From NCBI GenBank assembly GCA_022827625.1, contig JAJEIE010000033.1, forward strand, positions 1 through 64,000: DNA of 64,000 bases, written 5' to 3'. The position numbers and the translations under genes are program-made. Of this stretch, positions 16,238 through 25,240 are shown one piece after another. The notes under the pieces were generated by a model, which saw nothing but the letters and a program-made list of their open reading frames with translations, was not told the origin of the DNA and did not search any database. Positions within the stretch are counted from its first letter, which is position 1. Every line of letters starts with the position of its first letter. This DNA comes from Candidatus Poribacteria bacterium. Lineage in GTDB: Bacteria > Poribacteria > WGA-4E > WGA-3G.

Positions 16238-16310
16238 GTAGCGCAAACTGTTAGTTTGCGTCCCTCGCTTGCGCGGGTAGGCGGATCGCAATCTAACAGA
16301 TTTGCGGCGT
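16238..16310. repeat. GTAG-headed palindrome pair
   Basis: GTAG (16238-16241) precedes CGCAAACT-GTT-AGTTTGCG (16242-16260), and a second, inverted relative CGCAATCT-AAC-AGATTTGCG occupies about 16287-16306. The stem is shared with the element at 14440-14463. It lies between the Reg_prop stop and the YCF48-type lipoprotein start, and the open frame it contributes upstream of 16358 is not regarded as coding. Confidence 0.6.
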
Positions 16311-16357
16311 ACTCGCCCAGATGCGACGTGCATCATGCTACTAAAGGAGATGAAACA

Positions 16358-19300
16358 ATGAAAAAGAGACTTCAACACATCACTCGCTATTCCATAGCGA
16401 TTCTCTTAGGAACCGCCTTGCTGCTAACCGGTTGTGTCGAAAAGGAAATTACGCGTCAAGCGGATTGGGAAACACATTTTATGGACATCCACTTTGCGGA
16501 TGCCAAACACGGCTGGATTGTCGGGCATCAGGGATGGATTCTCCATACGGCGGACGGCGGTATCAGTTGGGAAAAACAGACGGTCAATACAACTGAAGAT
16601 TTTAAATCGGTATATTTCACAAATCTCCGTAACGGGTGGGCAGTTGGCGACAAGGGGTTAATCGCGATTACGGACGACGGCGGACGGCACTGGACAGTCC
16701 AAAAAACTGAGGTCTCTATGCTATTTTTGGATGTCTTCTTCTACGACTCAAACATCGGTTGGATTGCTGGACAGGATGGGATATTCTACACAGAAAACGG
16801 GGGAAAAACATGGCAGCATCAGGACGTGAGTGAGTTTCAAATTAAGGGCGTTTTCTTTGTAGATAAAGCGCGCGGATGGACCGTCGGTGACTATGACCGA
16901 ATTTTTGCTACCACTGACAGCAGTGATACCTGGCGGAGACAAGAGAACCTTGTGAAGACAGATACCGCAACGACGGTCTGCAACCTCCACACCGTATTTT
17001 TTATCAATCCTTATACGGGATGGTGCGGCGGCACAGATGGCACGGTTTTCCATACCGACAACGGTGGCACAGAATGGAGATCCCAGGCGACTCGGCTGCC
17101 GCCAATTTATGGACACGTCGCTCCGATTGTGAACAACTTCCATTTCCTCAGTGAGGATTATGGGATCCTCGTTGCGCAAGGTGGATTTATTAACCGTACA
17201 GAGGACGGCGGAGACAATTGGCAACTCGTAGAAACCCCAACAAAAAACGATCTGATGGGGGTTCAGTTCACAAGCCGTAAACAGGCATGGGCAGTCGGTA
17301 TGAATGGAACGCTCTTGCACTCGGAAGATGGCGGCATAACGTGGGAAATGAAAAGTGGCACGACAGCGGATGCGCTACAGAGTGTGGCGTTCGCGGACGC
17401 AAACCGTGCGGTCGCCGTCGGAGAGAAAGGCACAATCACAACAAGTGATGACAGTGGTAAAACGTGGACCAATATTGAGATGGACACGTGGCATCGTATC
17501 CGGAATCTATCTTTCGCTACCGATGCGGAGGGCTGGGCAGTTGGAGATGGCGGACTCATCCTTCATACCACCGATGCCGGTCAGACGTGGGAACGGCAAA
17601 CCAGCGGGTGGTGGTATACACTGAACGCCCTTCATTTTATTAATCCTCAGAAAGGCTGGATCGTTGGGGATTTAGGCACTGTACTTCACACTGCGGACGG
17701 CGGCAAGACGTGGGTCCAACAAACACCGCGCTACTTCCACGAAATGATTAAAGGCATCTTTTTCCTCAATGAAAAAGAAGGCTGGGTGGTCGGATGGCCG
17801 GGTATTATTTTCCATACAACAGATAGTGGTCGGACGTGGAAACGGCAGAACAGCAAGAGTTACAACGAACTCTACGCCGCTTACTTTATTGATAGACATA
17901 CCGGCTGGGTCGTCGGACAACTCGGTGAGATTCTACACACACTCGACGGTGGAAAAACGTGGAAATTTCAACGAAGCGGGACACAGGCAAATCTAAACAA
18001 GGTCTATTTTGCCGATGAAAACTACGGGTTAATCGTTGGAGATGAAGGGGTCATTTTGACCACTATCAATGGGGGTGTGACGTGGGAGTTACAGAACAGT
18101 GGCACATCTAACGATCTCTATAGCTTCTCGCTCTCGCCTGAAGGCATCCTCGCTGTCGGTGAAAACGGTGTTGCGATGCGTTATGCTGTGGATACAGAGA
18201 AGTTTATCGTTGAATTGCCACCATCTGCCGAAGAAGTCGCAGCTGAATTAGAAGCACAACTCGTAGAAACTGTTGAATATCACTGGGAGATTATCCGATC
18301 AGGCACCTCGCAGACCTATTTCACCGATACTTACTTCCTGTCGGCGTTGCACGGATGGACGGTCGGACACGGGGGTGCTATTTTAAATACAACAGATGGC
18401 GGCAAAACGTGGCACCCACAACAGAGTGGCGTAACAGAAGACCTGCAGCGTATCGTCTTCATAGATGAGAAACACGGCTGGATCGCGGGCAATCGGGTAC
18501 TCCTGCGGACCGAAAATGGCGGTGAGACCTGGGAAGTAACCCGTGAAGGGTTAGAAACTATCTACTATATCAGTGCGATGCACTTCATTAATCCGCAAAT
18601 GGGTTGGATCGGTGCGAATGATGCGCAAACGCTTCACACAAGCGATGGTGGTAAAACCTTCCGATTGCAGAAAATAGGGCTTGGGAGTCCGCCTATTGAC
18701 GACTTACACTTTATCAACACCAAAGAGGGTTGGGCAATAACGGCACACAGGATGAGAGGCACAGGCTACATTCTGCATACCGTAGATGGTGGTGATCACT
18801 GGGAGATCCAAGCCAGAACGAATCAGCATGGTGTCGGTGTTCATTTTATGAATGAGACCTCCGGTTGGGTGGTCCTGGTGAATGGGGCATCACTTCTCAC
18901 AACAGATGGCGGCACGACGTGGCAACAGACCCTGTCCACAATGTCCGCTGGTACGCGACTCCACGCCGTGAAATTCCGTAATCATACGGAAGCTTGGGGC
19001 ATCGCGAATGACAAGAAACTTCTCACGACGCACAACCAAGGCAAGCATTGGGAAGTAATAAATGACTCGCTCGGTAACCAACGCGCAACCCGTGGTGATG
19101 AAAGCTGGGTGCACCAAATGGCAAAAGAACAATTTCTCCCTGCCTTCAACGTGACAAACGCCCATATCCTTGCGAATGGACAGGCGTGGATAGTCGGTGC
19201 GATGATGTCAGCACCCCGCACTACCGATGACTTTGTTATCGATGCCGACGAGCAAGTGCAAGATACGATAGGCCAGATTTATCGCACAACAGATTTCGGA

Positions 19301-20185
19301 AAAAACTGGTACCACCAACTCGGCAAACATCGGAATACCCTCCGTGATGTGTTATTTCTCGATGAGCAACACGGTTGGATTGCCGGAGATAACGGGGACT
19401 TATTTTCAACTGAAGATGGCGGACAGACGTGGCAACGTTTAGAGAGTGGGACGGCGCAACGTATTGTGGATGTCCACTTCACCAGTCTCGAACCGAAATG
19501 GGGATGGCTGATGCTCCGTGACGCAACACTACTTTACACGCAAGACGGATCGCAATGGACGGCGCAAAACAAGCAAGAACAACTCCCACGTGAGAACTCG
19601 TTTGCCCTAAATGATGTCGCATTCGGTAACTTTTCTGAAGGCTGGGCTGTCGGAGAGCGTGGCGATATTATACACAATCCAGACGGAGGGACGACTTGGG
19701 CACGGCAGCGCACCTCCACCAGTAAACCTCTCACGAGCGTTGATATGAAATTCGCACCCCTCGGCTGGGCGGTTGGCACAAATGGTGTAACCCAACGCAC
19801 CGTCAACGGTGGCGAATATTGGAAGTTCCACGAAACCCATACCGGTTCCGATCTGAAGGCAGTGTCGTTCATCACGAAACGAAAGGGATGGGCAGCGGGA
19901 CGTGGCGGAATTATACTCTCTACCACTGATGGCGGTTTCACGTGGACATCACAAGCAAGTGGTATCAATCAGACGCTTTACGATATTCTGGCACTCTCTG
20001 AACAGGAAATCTACGCCGTCGGTGCTTCTGGGACTATCATTCACTCGACAGATGGCGGGGAAACTTGGGAACAAGAGCATACTGGGATTAATGACAACCT
20101 GTATGCAGTCACGCGGGTCAAAGGCAGCGAGACGCTTTGGGCGGTTGGACAGTTGGGTGTCGTGCTGCGTTGTCCTAAACGTTGA
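16358..20185 (+). CDS. Giant YCF48/BNR-repeat lipoprotein
   Basis: A 1275-residue exported lipoprotein: lipobox LLTGC with Cys26, then a repeated blade of about 43-45 residues with the form GW-x-VG-x-x-G-x-I-L-x-T-x-D-G-G-x-T-W. By eye there are about 28 blades, 14 before and 14 after a Glu/Ala-rich linker at roughly residues 640-665 (around 18215-18270). The family is YCF48/Hcf136-like, known in cyanobacteria and plastids as a seven-bladed photosystem II assembly factor. Bacteria outside those groups use similar blades in secreted proteins of unknown role. ATG 16358 follows AAAGGAGA; an upstream in-frame extension lies in a repeat. Nothing suggests photosynthesis. Confidence 0.88.
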   Translation: MKKRLQHITRYSIAILLGTALLLTGCVEKEITRQADWETHFMDIHFADAKHGWIVGHQGWILHTADGGISWEKQTVNTTEDFKSVYFTNLRNGWAVGDKGLIAITDDGGRHWTVQKTEVSMLFLDVFFYDSNIGWIAGQDGIFYTENGGKTWQHQDVSEFQIKGVFFVDKARGWTVGDYDRIFATTDSSDTWRRQENLVKTDTATTVCNLHTVFFINPYTGWCGGTDGTVFHTDNGGTEWRSQATRLPPIYGHVAPIVNNFHFLSEDYGILVAQGGFINRTEDGGDNWQLVETPTKNDLMGVQFTSRKQAWAVGMNGTLLHSEDGGITWEMKSGTTADALQSVAFADANRAVAVGEKGTITTSDDSGKTWTNIEMDTWHRIRNLSFATDAEGWAVGDGGLILHTTDAGQTWERQTSGWWYTLNALHFINPQKGWIVGDLGTVLHTADGGKTWVQQTPRYFHEMIKGIFFLNEKEGWVVGWPGIIFHTTDSGRTWKRQNSKSYNELYAAYFIDRHTGWVVGQLGEILHTLDGGKTWKFQRSGTQANLNKVYFADENYGLIVGDEGVILTTINGGVTWELQNSGTSNDLYSFSLSPEGILAVGENGVAMRYAVDTEKFIVELPPSAEEVAAELEAQLVETVEYHWEIIRSGTSQTYFTDTYFLSALHGWTVGHGGAILNTTDGGKTWHPQQSGVTEDLQRIVFIDEKHGWIAGNRVLLRTENGGETWEVTREGLETIYYISAMHFINPQMGWIGANDAQTLHTSDGGKTFRLQKIGLGSPPIDDLHFINTKEGWAITAHRMRGTGYILHTVDGGDHWEIQARTNQHGVGVHFMNETSGWVVLVNGASLLTTDGGTTWQQTLSTMSAGTRLHAVKFRNHTEAWGIANDKKLLTTHNQGKHWEVINDSLGNQRATRGDESWVHQMAKEQFLPAFNVTNAHILANGQAWIVGAMMSAPRTTDDFVIDADEQVQDTIGQIYRTTDFGKNWYHQLGKHRNTLRDVLFLDEQHGWIAGDNGDLFSTEDGGQTWQRLESGTAQRIVDVHFTSLEPKWGWLMLRDATLLYTQDGSQWTAQNKQEQLPRENSFALNDVAFGNFSEGWAVGERGDIIHNPDGGTTWARQRTSTSKPLTSVDMKFAPLGWAVGTNGVTQRTVNGGEYWKFHETHTGSDLKAVSFITKRKGWAAGRGGIILSTTDGGFTWTSQASGINQTLYDILALSEQEIYAVGASGTIIHSTDGGETWEQEHTGINDNLYAVTRVKGSETLWAVGQLGVVLRCPKR

Positions 20186-20215
20186 GGGGTGTTAACCTAT
20201 CTCATAAGCGTTTAA

Positions 20216-20388
20216 ATATCGTGCGGAGCCTATTAGTCTGTCAACGTTAAAATGAAGGGTAAACTCGGTTGGTAGTCGTGCGATTTATGGCACGTCGGAA
20301 CGGGCAATGAATTGCCCTACTACGAACCGTCCATCAGTTTAGATGTGACAGACTAATAGTGAAATACACAGAGTTCTCCGCACGATAT
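20216..20388. repeat. Fold-back element enclosing REP-like palindromes
   Basis: ATATCGTGCGGAG (20216-20228) pairs with CTCCGCACGATAT (20376-20388), and CTATTAGTCTGTCA (20230-20243) pairs with TGACAGACTAATAG (20346-20359); both are perfect. A 16-base insertion at 20360-20375 on one arm breaks the symmetry. The loop holds the GTAG (20272-20275) and GGGCAAT-GA-ATTGCCC-TACTAC (20302-20323) pair seen elsewhere. The structure lies between convergent genes and could serve as a bidirectional terminator or be a mobile fold-back unit. Confidence 0.6.
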
Positions 20389-20455
20389 CTTTCCTATTCG
20401 CGTGATAAAACAGATTTAGCGGGTTATCGGGGATAGATTCACTACTGATACTGAG

Positions 20456-22090
20456 CTACTGCACGCGAATGATTCGGCGTCCTGTGAAAGTTTGACCAAA
20501 CATATCAGTCGTACGGACGTAGATCACATGGGTCCCTTTCGGGGCATTCGCTGGGAGTTTCGCTTGCCAGATGTGCGATGATTTTGTAATTCCGCTAAGC
20601 CCTCGCCCCCTTTGTGGCAGTTCGCCGTTTTCCTTCAACTGCGGCTTCATTGTTTCTCGAAGAGCGATATGCAGTTTCCGTTCAAGATGATTCGTATCGT
20701 CCCGCGCCTTGAGGGCTTTGTAGTATGGGTCCTCCTGCGGCATATAGGTCATCGGTTCCCATTCGGCGTCTTCACCCAGACGGATTTCAACCGTTGAGCG
20801 TTCGGTGCCACCAAAAACGTTAACAACAACCTCTGTGTTGCCGGTTTCTGCTGACGCAACTTCCCAAGGTGCCCATATATTCATCTGATAATCTGCTGGC
20901 CGCCGAGCCGCTTTAAACCGAATCGAATATTGATTTCCGCTGAATGTGAAGATGCCATATCCGTTCGGTGCGCCATCTCGCATCGTTGTGTGGGGAATAC
21001 CGACTTCATCAAGCGCGCCCGTCCACCAAGAGCCTGATGTGGTTGCATGATTGTGATGATGGTGTGGGTCGTCGCCATGCCAACCGTGCTCGGGTCCGAC
21101 GAAGCCGTCTCGTTGGAAGTGCGTGTGCGCTGACAGGGATAACGTGTTGGGTCGATCGCCAAGTAGATTCATTAATTCTTTCACATCGCGCATCCCGGTC
21201 AACGGAATATGAAAGGATATAACAATAAGCTGATCTTTCGGCACAAAAGCGAGATCGTTGCGGAGGAAAGTCAATTGCTGTTCTCCTACCTCACTGGCGT
21301 AGCGCGGGTTGTCCTCCTCATCGCGGTAAAAGAGCACATTGTCGATGTTGATGAAATGGACGGGACCCCAATCATAAGAATAGCACGCGGGACCGTATAC
21401 ACGTTCAAATGTTTCATCGGCATATTGGTCATCCGTCGCAAGAAAGTTCATATCATGATTACCGTGGACGTTGTACCACGGGATCCCAACAGTAGCCATC
21501 ACCTCGTTAAGCGGGGAAAATAAGCTTAAATCGTCACCCACCAAATCGCCAAGGCTGATGCCAAACACTGCATCTGTGCCAATCACTTCTTCAATCACAT
21601 CATGGGCTAACCATTCAATTTCTTGCATATTATAGGGTTGTGTATCCCCGAAGACGAGTACCTTGAAGGTATCCGCCTCGATCTGCTCGGTGAGCGGAAA
21701 ATCGATCGACTCGGGTAGTGGACCGGTGGGTGCAATGCCTGCATACTTCAGTCCTTCCGGTGAACCGTGTGGTTTGTGAATGTAATAAAATTTCGGGAGC
21801 CGATTTTCATCAACGGGTGTCATAAACCCACGGGGCTTAATGACGAAGAGAATGGTATCATCGCTGACTGCAAGCGAGTATTTTCCGTCGGCATCGGTTT
21901 GGACAATATCCTGCCCATTAGAGACGCGAACCCCGGACAACCCCTTCTCATTTTCATCTTTCACCTGGTTTCCGTTTGTATCCAGAAATACAATGCCAGT
22001 TGCCGTTGCATTTGCTGCAACACTGTTTCCAATCCCGTAAAAAATCAAGATGACGGTTAAAACCGCAAAATTCCATTGCTTGTAAACCAT
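20456..22090 (-). CDS. Exported calcineurin-like phosphoesterase
   Basis: A 544-residue secreted metallophosphoesterase. A signal peptide (about residues 6-28) is followed by an SdrD-B/Cna-B-like beta domain of about 90 residues (GIVFLDTNGNQVKDENEKGL). The catalytic domain has the family metal ligands in order: FGDTQP, GDLVGDD, GNHD, SFHIPL and SAHTHFQ. A further beta domain from about residue 400 (NVFGGTERSTVEIRLG) resembles the C-terminal domain often attached to this class. The arrangement matches secreted phosphoesterases of Bacteroidetes and Planctomycetes, possibly phosphodiester or phosphomonoester hydrolysis. ATG 22090 has AAGGAGG eight bases upstream, which outweighs the longer frame to 22129. 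Confidence 0.9.
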   Translation of the reverse strand: MVYKQWNFAVLTVILIFYGIGNSVAANATATGIVFLDTNGNQVKDENEKGLSGVRVSNGQDIVQTDADGKYSLAVSDDTILFVIKPRGFMTPVDENRLPKFYYIHKPHGSPEGLKYAGIAPTGPLPESIDFPLTEQIEADTFKVLVFGDTQPYNMQEIEWLAHDVIEEVIGTDAVFGISLGDLVGDDLSLFSPLNEVMATVGIPWYNVHGNHDMNFLATDDQYADETFERVYGPACYSYDWGPVHFINIDNVLFYRDEEDNPRYASEVGEQQLTFLRNDLAFVPKDQLIVISFHIPLTGMRDVKELMNLLGDRPNTLSLSAHTHFQRDGFVGPEHGWHGDDPHHHHNHATTSGSWWTGALDEVGIPHTTMRDGAPNGYGIFTFSGNQYSIRFKAARRPADYQMNIWAPWEVASAETGNTEVVVNVFGGTERSTVEIRLGEDAEWEPMTYMPQEDPYYKALKARDDTNHLERKLHIALRETMKPQLKENGELPQRGRGLSGITKSSHIWQAKLPANAPKGTHVIYVRTTDMFGQTFTGRRIIRVQ

Positions 22091-22391
22091 ACGAATCCTC
22101 CTTAGTAATAACATTATTCCAATCCCCACTCCCTGCGGAGTTCTGTTTTCGGTTTGTTCAATACCATTATACCTTTATACCACAAAATACCCTTTAAATG
22201 CCAATCTTTTTCCTGTTAAGGCACTCCTATCAGAGATAGCATCCACCATCTCCATGTCCTCAATTTTCCACTTTATGCACCCTTTCCGTTCTCAAACCGG
22301 ATCATTAATTATAAAAGGGACACATGCCCCTTCACCAAAAGCGATAGCGACCTGACAGCCAACAGTCAATAGCCATTAAAGGGAGTTCAAC
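22091..22391. other. Intergenic region between divergent genes
   Basis: About 300 bases separate the phosphoesterase and the ABC-2 permease. Apart from the conserved block at 22274-22320 no repeat or gene is seen. Confidence 0.5.
22274..22320 (+). promoter_or_regulatory. Shared upstream block (copy 1)
   Basis: TATGCACCCTTTCC at 22274-22287, then TCAAA and finally TTAATTATAAAAG reaching about 22317 are found again at 25049-25093 in the same order and similar spacing. This copy lies about 75 bases before the ABC permease gene, the other about 150 bases before the sigma-propeller gene. It may be a common regulator or alternative sigma factor site, or a degenerate repeat. Confidence 0.35.
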
Positions 22392-23792
22392 ATGTTAATG
22401 ACGATGATTCAAAAAGAGATTATGCATCACATCCTGAGTGTCCGGTTCGTCGCGCTCCTTTTGATGTGTCTCCTTCTCGTTCCGCTGACGCTTTCTACAA
22501 ATTACCGAAATTATCGCCAGAATTTAGTGGATTACCAAGAAGCCGTCAAACTCGCAAACATTGAAGAGACTACGATGAACCCAGGGATGCCACTCGATCC
22601 AGAACTCGAAGTTTCCAAACTTTTCCTCAAGCCGACCCCTTTGAGCGTCTTCGCAAATGGATTGGCAGATGCATTGCCGAGTTATCTTGGTATGACACGC
22701 AATGGAATTATACAAGGTGCACCCGCCTTGGTGTCCTCTCTCTCCCATCTGTTAGGACATCTCGATTTTCTGTTCGTCGTTGGTACCGTTTTTAGTCTAC
22801 TCGCGCTACTGTTTACGTTCGATGCGGTTGCCGGGGAACGGGAAGCGGGCACCCTTCGGATCACCTTAGCGAATTCCGTGCCGCGCGACCTATTCTTATG
22901 GAGCAAATTGATTGGCGGATACGTGGTATTTGTCGTTCCGTTCTTGGTGTCGTTGCTGTTCGGCTTACTGATACTTGTCTGGCAAGGGTTCCCTCTCGGC
23001 GAACCTGAAATTTTTCCGAGAGTCCTCGGTTTAATCCTCATTTCATTGCTCTACATTGGTGTCTTTTTTGCAATCGGCACAGTGATTTCCACCTACTTAG
23101 ACAATTCCAAGACAGCACTTATCGTTGCCTTTACCGTCTGGGTGTTTGCCGTGCTAATTACACCACGCGTTGGGTTCCTTGCTGCCAAATTTATCGCACC
23201 CACACGGACTTCACAGAGCGTCTATATGGAAAAAACAGCCATGCGAGACGATTTCAACGCAGTACTCAAAGAGGAAGAACACAAAATGGTCATGGAAGTA
23301 CCCACGAATGAAAAGGGACACAGAGTCATAAGCGGGGAGATTTCCAAAAAAATTAGTGAACGTATGAAACCCCTTGAAGAGGAATATAGATCGCAATTCC
23401 AGAACCATGCTAACAAATTGGATCGGAATTACAAACGTGAAACGGAACGGCAAGAACAGGTGGGACAGATGCTTTCTCGACTCACGCCGACATCTTCTTT
23501 AATTTATATCACGACAAACCTAACGCAGACCGGAAAGGCAAAAAGAAGCACCTATTTTCAAACGGGTGAGCACTATTATGAGATGCTCCATACAGATTTG
23601 TTCAGTAAAATTATAGATTATACGCATAGCAGACAATACAGACCCGTCAAAATTACACAACCTCCCTCTTGGGAGAAAACGGACTTAAGAGAAACGCTCC
23701 GTCAATCAGCAGTGGATGTGATGTTGCTCTGCTTCTTTGCAATCATATTGACAACCGTTGCATTTCTAAAATTCTTCCGTTCCGATATTTGA
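22392..23792 (+). CDS. ABC-2 type transporter permease
   Basis: A 466-residue inner-membrane protein with one N-terminal helix (about residues 18-36), a long extracytoplasmic or soluble loop, a block of five helices between about 130 and 265 and a final helix near 440-458. The GEREAGTLRITLANSVPR segment after the second helix is the signature of ABC-2 permeases such as NosY/GldF-like proteins. A second charged loop (about 275-380) is strongly helical. No ATP-binding partner lies within the window's neighbouring genes, so this permease is an orphan locally. Substrate unknown; DUF3526-type permeases of similar shape are a possible alternative label. Confidence 0.82.
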   Translation: MLMTMIQKEIMHHILSVRFVALLLMCLLLVPLTLSTNYRNYRQNLVDYQEAVKLANIEETTMNPGMPLDPELEVSKLFLKPTPLSVFANGLADALPSYLGMTRNGIIQGAPALVSSLSHLLGHLDFLFVVGTVFSLLALLFTFDAVAGEREAGTLRITLANSVPRDLFLWSKLIGGYVVFVVPFLVSLLFGLLILVWQGFPLGEPEIFPRVLGLILISLLYIGVFFAIGTVISTYLDNSKTALIVAFTVWVFAVLITPRVGFLAAKFIAPTRTSQSVYMEKTAMRDDFNAVLKEEEHKMVMEVPTNEKGHRVISGEISKKISERMKPLEEEYRSQFQNHANKLDRNYKRETERQEQVGQMLSRLTPTSSLIYITTNLTQTGKAKRSTYFQTGEHYYEMLHTDLFSKIIDYTHSRQYRPVKITQPPSWEKTDLRETLRQSAVDVMLLCFFAIILTTVAFLKFFRSDI

Positions 23793-23939
23793 TGCCAAGT
23801 ACGGCTCAGTATGTTAATGATAGCCGAATTATCGGCAACTTTTAAAAACGCGTCTTAAGAATATAGACGCATATTGTTCAAAGGTTAAACTTCAAACACG
23901 AGGCAACATAACGCCTCTGAATTAAAAGGAGATACTAAA

Positions 23940-24944
23940 ATGAAACGCATTTTTCGCGAGGGAGAAGTTCTCGTAAGACTTCCACTCTTCGCAACTTTAG
24001 GACTCGCTATCCTTTTGTGGGGAGGCACCTATGCATATACACAAAGTTCCGAAACTGGATCGTCGCATACACGCATAAAAAGTAAATCCGTTGAATTCAA
24101 CCCGACAGTGCTATCCAGTCATAAAAGGTATACCGGTCCCCAAAATGCGCAGGAATTGATGAAAGCGTTAGATGAGGATTACAATAAGGGACTGCTAAAA
24201 AGACAGCCAGAGACCAAAGTGATTATATCCGATGGCAGCCTCGTGATTCGCAACGGAGAGATACTGGAACGGCCAAAAACCACGACTTATAGCAGTGACC
24301 TCACAATAAGTGAAATAGATGCAAGGTATCCACGGGCGGAATGGCTTCAGCTGCTTTTGGATAAAGGGGTCACCATAGATAACTCCGACGAGTATGCATC
24401 TTTGCTATCAAAGCGTTACATTTTGGCACTCTTTGAAGACAATCCAGATTTGCAGCAGTCAAGGATTCACGGTATTTCACCAACAGATGATTGGGAAACT
24501 TATAAAGTCGCTTACATCAATAAGTTGGTAAACGATCACACCAAGATCCAAAAAGCTGCAAAACAGATTGAACATAGTAAGGAACAAGTCGAACGTGCCA
24601 AAGCCCAACTCGAAAGGGGCACCATACAACTTGAACGTGCTAATGTCCAGCTTGAGCATAGAAAAAAACAGGTCGAACGCGCTATCGAACGCAGTAAGGA
24701 ATCAATGGCGCACGCCATGGCTCAACTTGAGCATAGCATAGAACAGGTCAAAGGTGCCAAGGAAGTGTTGAATTCGCAGCAGCTTGAGCATATTAGGAAG
24801 CAACTTGAGCACGCAAAGAAACAGATTGAACGCGCACAAGAGGCTTTAGAACGCCCTGAAGAACCGGTCCCTCCTCAGAAACCGATCTCTCCTCAGGAGC
24901 GAAACCAGAATATAAGAAAGAAGCCGCTGCATCCTTCTTTATAG
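23940..24944 (+). CDS. Membrane-anchored heptad-repeat protein, uncharacterised
   Basis: A 334-residue protein not assigned to a known family. A single hydrophobic helix lies at about residues 13-33. A middle part of mixed composition has no recognised motif. Residues of about 205-300 are a long amphipathic helix made of seven-residue units (VERAKAQLERGTIQLERANV, QLEH-KKQVER), predicted as coiled coil. The tail is Pro-rich (EEPVPPQKPISPQER). GTAG-containing repeat DNA and then the sigma-propeller gene follow. AAAGGAG precedes the ATG. It may be an envelope scaffold or a regulator of the adjacent membrane sigma factor, but there is no direct evidence. Confidence 0.7.
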   Translation: MKRIFREGEVLVRLPLFATLGLAILLWGGTYAYTQSSETGSSHTRIKSKSVEFNPTVLSSHKRYTGPQNAQELMKALDEDYNKGLLKRQPETKVIISDGSLVIRNGEILERPKTTTYSSDLTISEIDARYPRAEWLQLLLDKGVTIDNSDEYASLLSKRYILALFEDNPDLQQSRIHGISPTDDWETYKVAYINKLVNDHTKIQKAAKQIEHSKEQVERAKAQLERGTIQLERANVQLEHRKKQVERAIERSKESMAHAMAQLEHSIEQVKGAKEVLNSQQLEHIRKQLEHAKKQIERAQEALERPEEPVPPQKPISPQERNQNIRKKPLHPSL

Positions 24945-24960
24945 AACAATAAGAATAATA

Positions 24961-25019
24961 GTTCGTAGTGGGCGATTTATCACATATCTCAAAGTACAAT
25001 GAATTGCCCTACTACGAAC
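24961..25019. repeat. Degenerate REP pair
   Basis: GTTCGTAGTGGGCGATTTAT at 24961 and ATTGCCCTACTACGAAC ending at 25019 form inverted ends (GTTCGTAGT / ACTACGAAC) around decayed copies of the GGGCAAT and GTGCGAT palindromes. Confidence 0.6.
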
Positions 25020-25048
25020 AACACCTAATTTTAGATTGGACAGAATAC

Positions 25049-25093
25049 TATGCACCCTTTCCACCTCAAAATAGTATCTTTAATTATAAAAGC
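25049..25093 (+). promoter_or_regulatory. Shared upstream block (copy 2)
   Basis: The second copy of the block described at 22274-22320: TATGCACCCTTTCC at 25049-25062, a TCAAA, and TTTAATTATAAAAG ending at 25093. It precedes the sigma-propeller gene. Confidence 0.35.
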
Positions 25094-25197
25094 GCAATGT
25101 AATGTTTCAAATTTATGGGTTTCATTCTAATGTTGTGTTTGGTATACTCTCCGGTAGGAAAGTGACTCGATATTGAGAGAATTTGCTATTTACCGCT

Positions 25198-25226
25198 GTG
25201 TCAGCCTAAACTCGACGGAATATAAT
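25198..25226 (+). promoter_or_regulatory. Possible promoter of the sigma-propeller gene
   Basis: TATAAT at 25221-25226 is a perfect -10 box, with GTGTCA (four of six) 17 bases upstream. The start codon at 25241 would then be only a few bases into the message, leaving little room for the GGAG at 25230-25233, so this may not be the working promoter. Confidence 0.3.
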
Positions 25227-25240
25227 TACGGAGTACTCTG

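Noticed and set aside
15602-16378. 258-codon antisense ORF across the Reg_prop gene
   Set aside because: It opposes a clear propeller gene with signal peptide and SD, and its own product has no recognisable features.
16358-20185. Photosystem II assembly role from the YCF48 similarity
   Set aside because: No photosynthesis gene is in the window; the blade is widely used in other secreted proteins.
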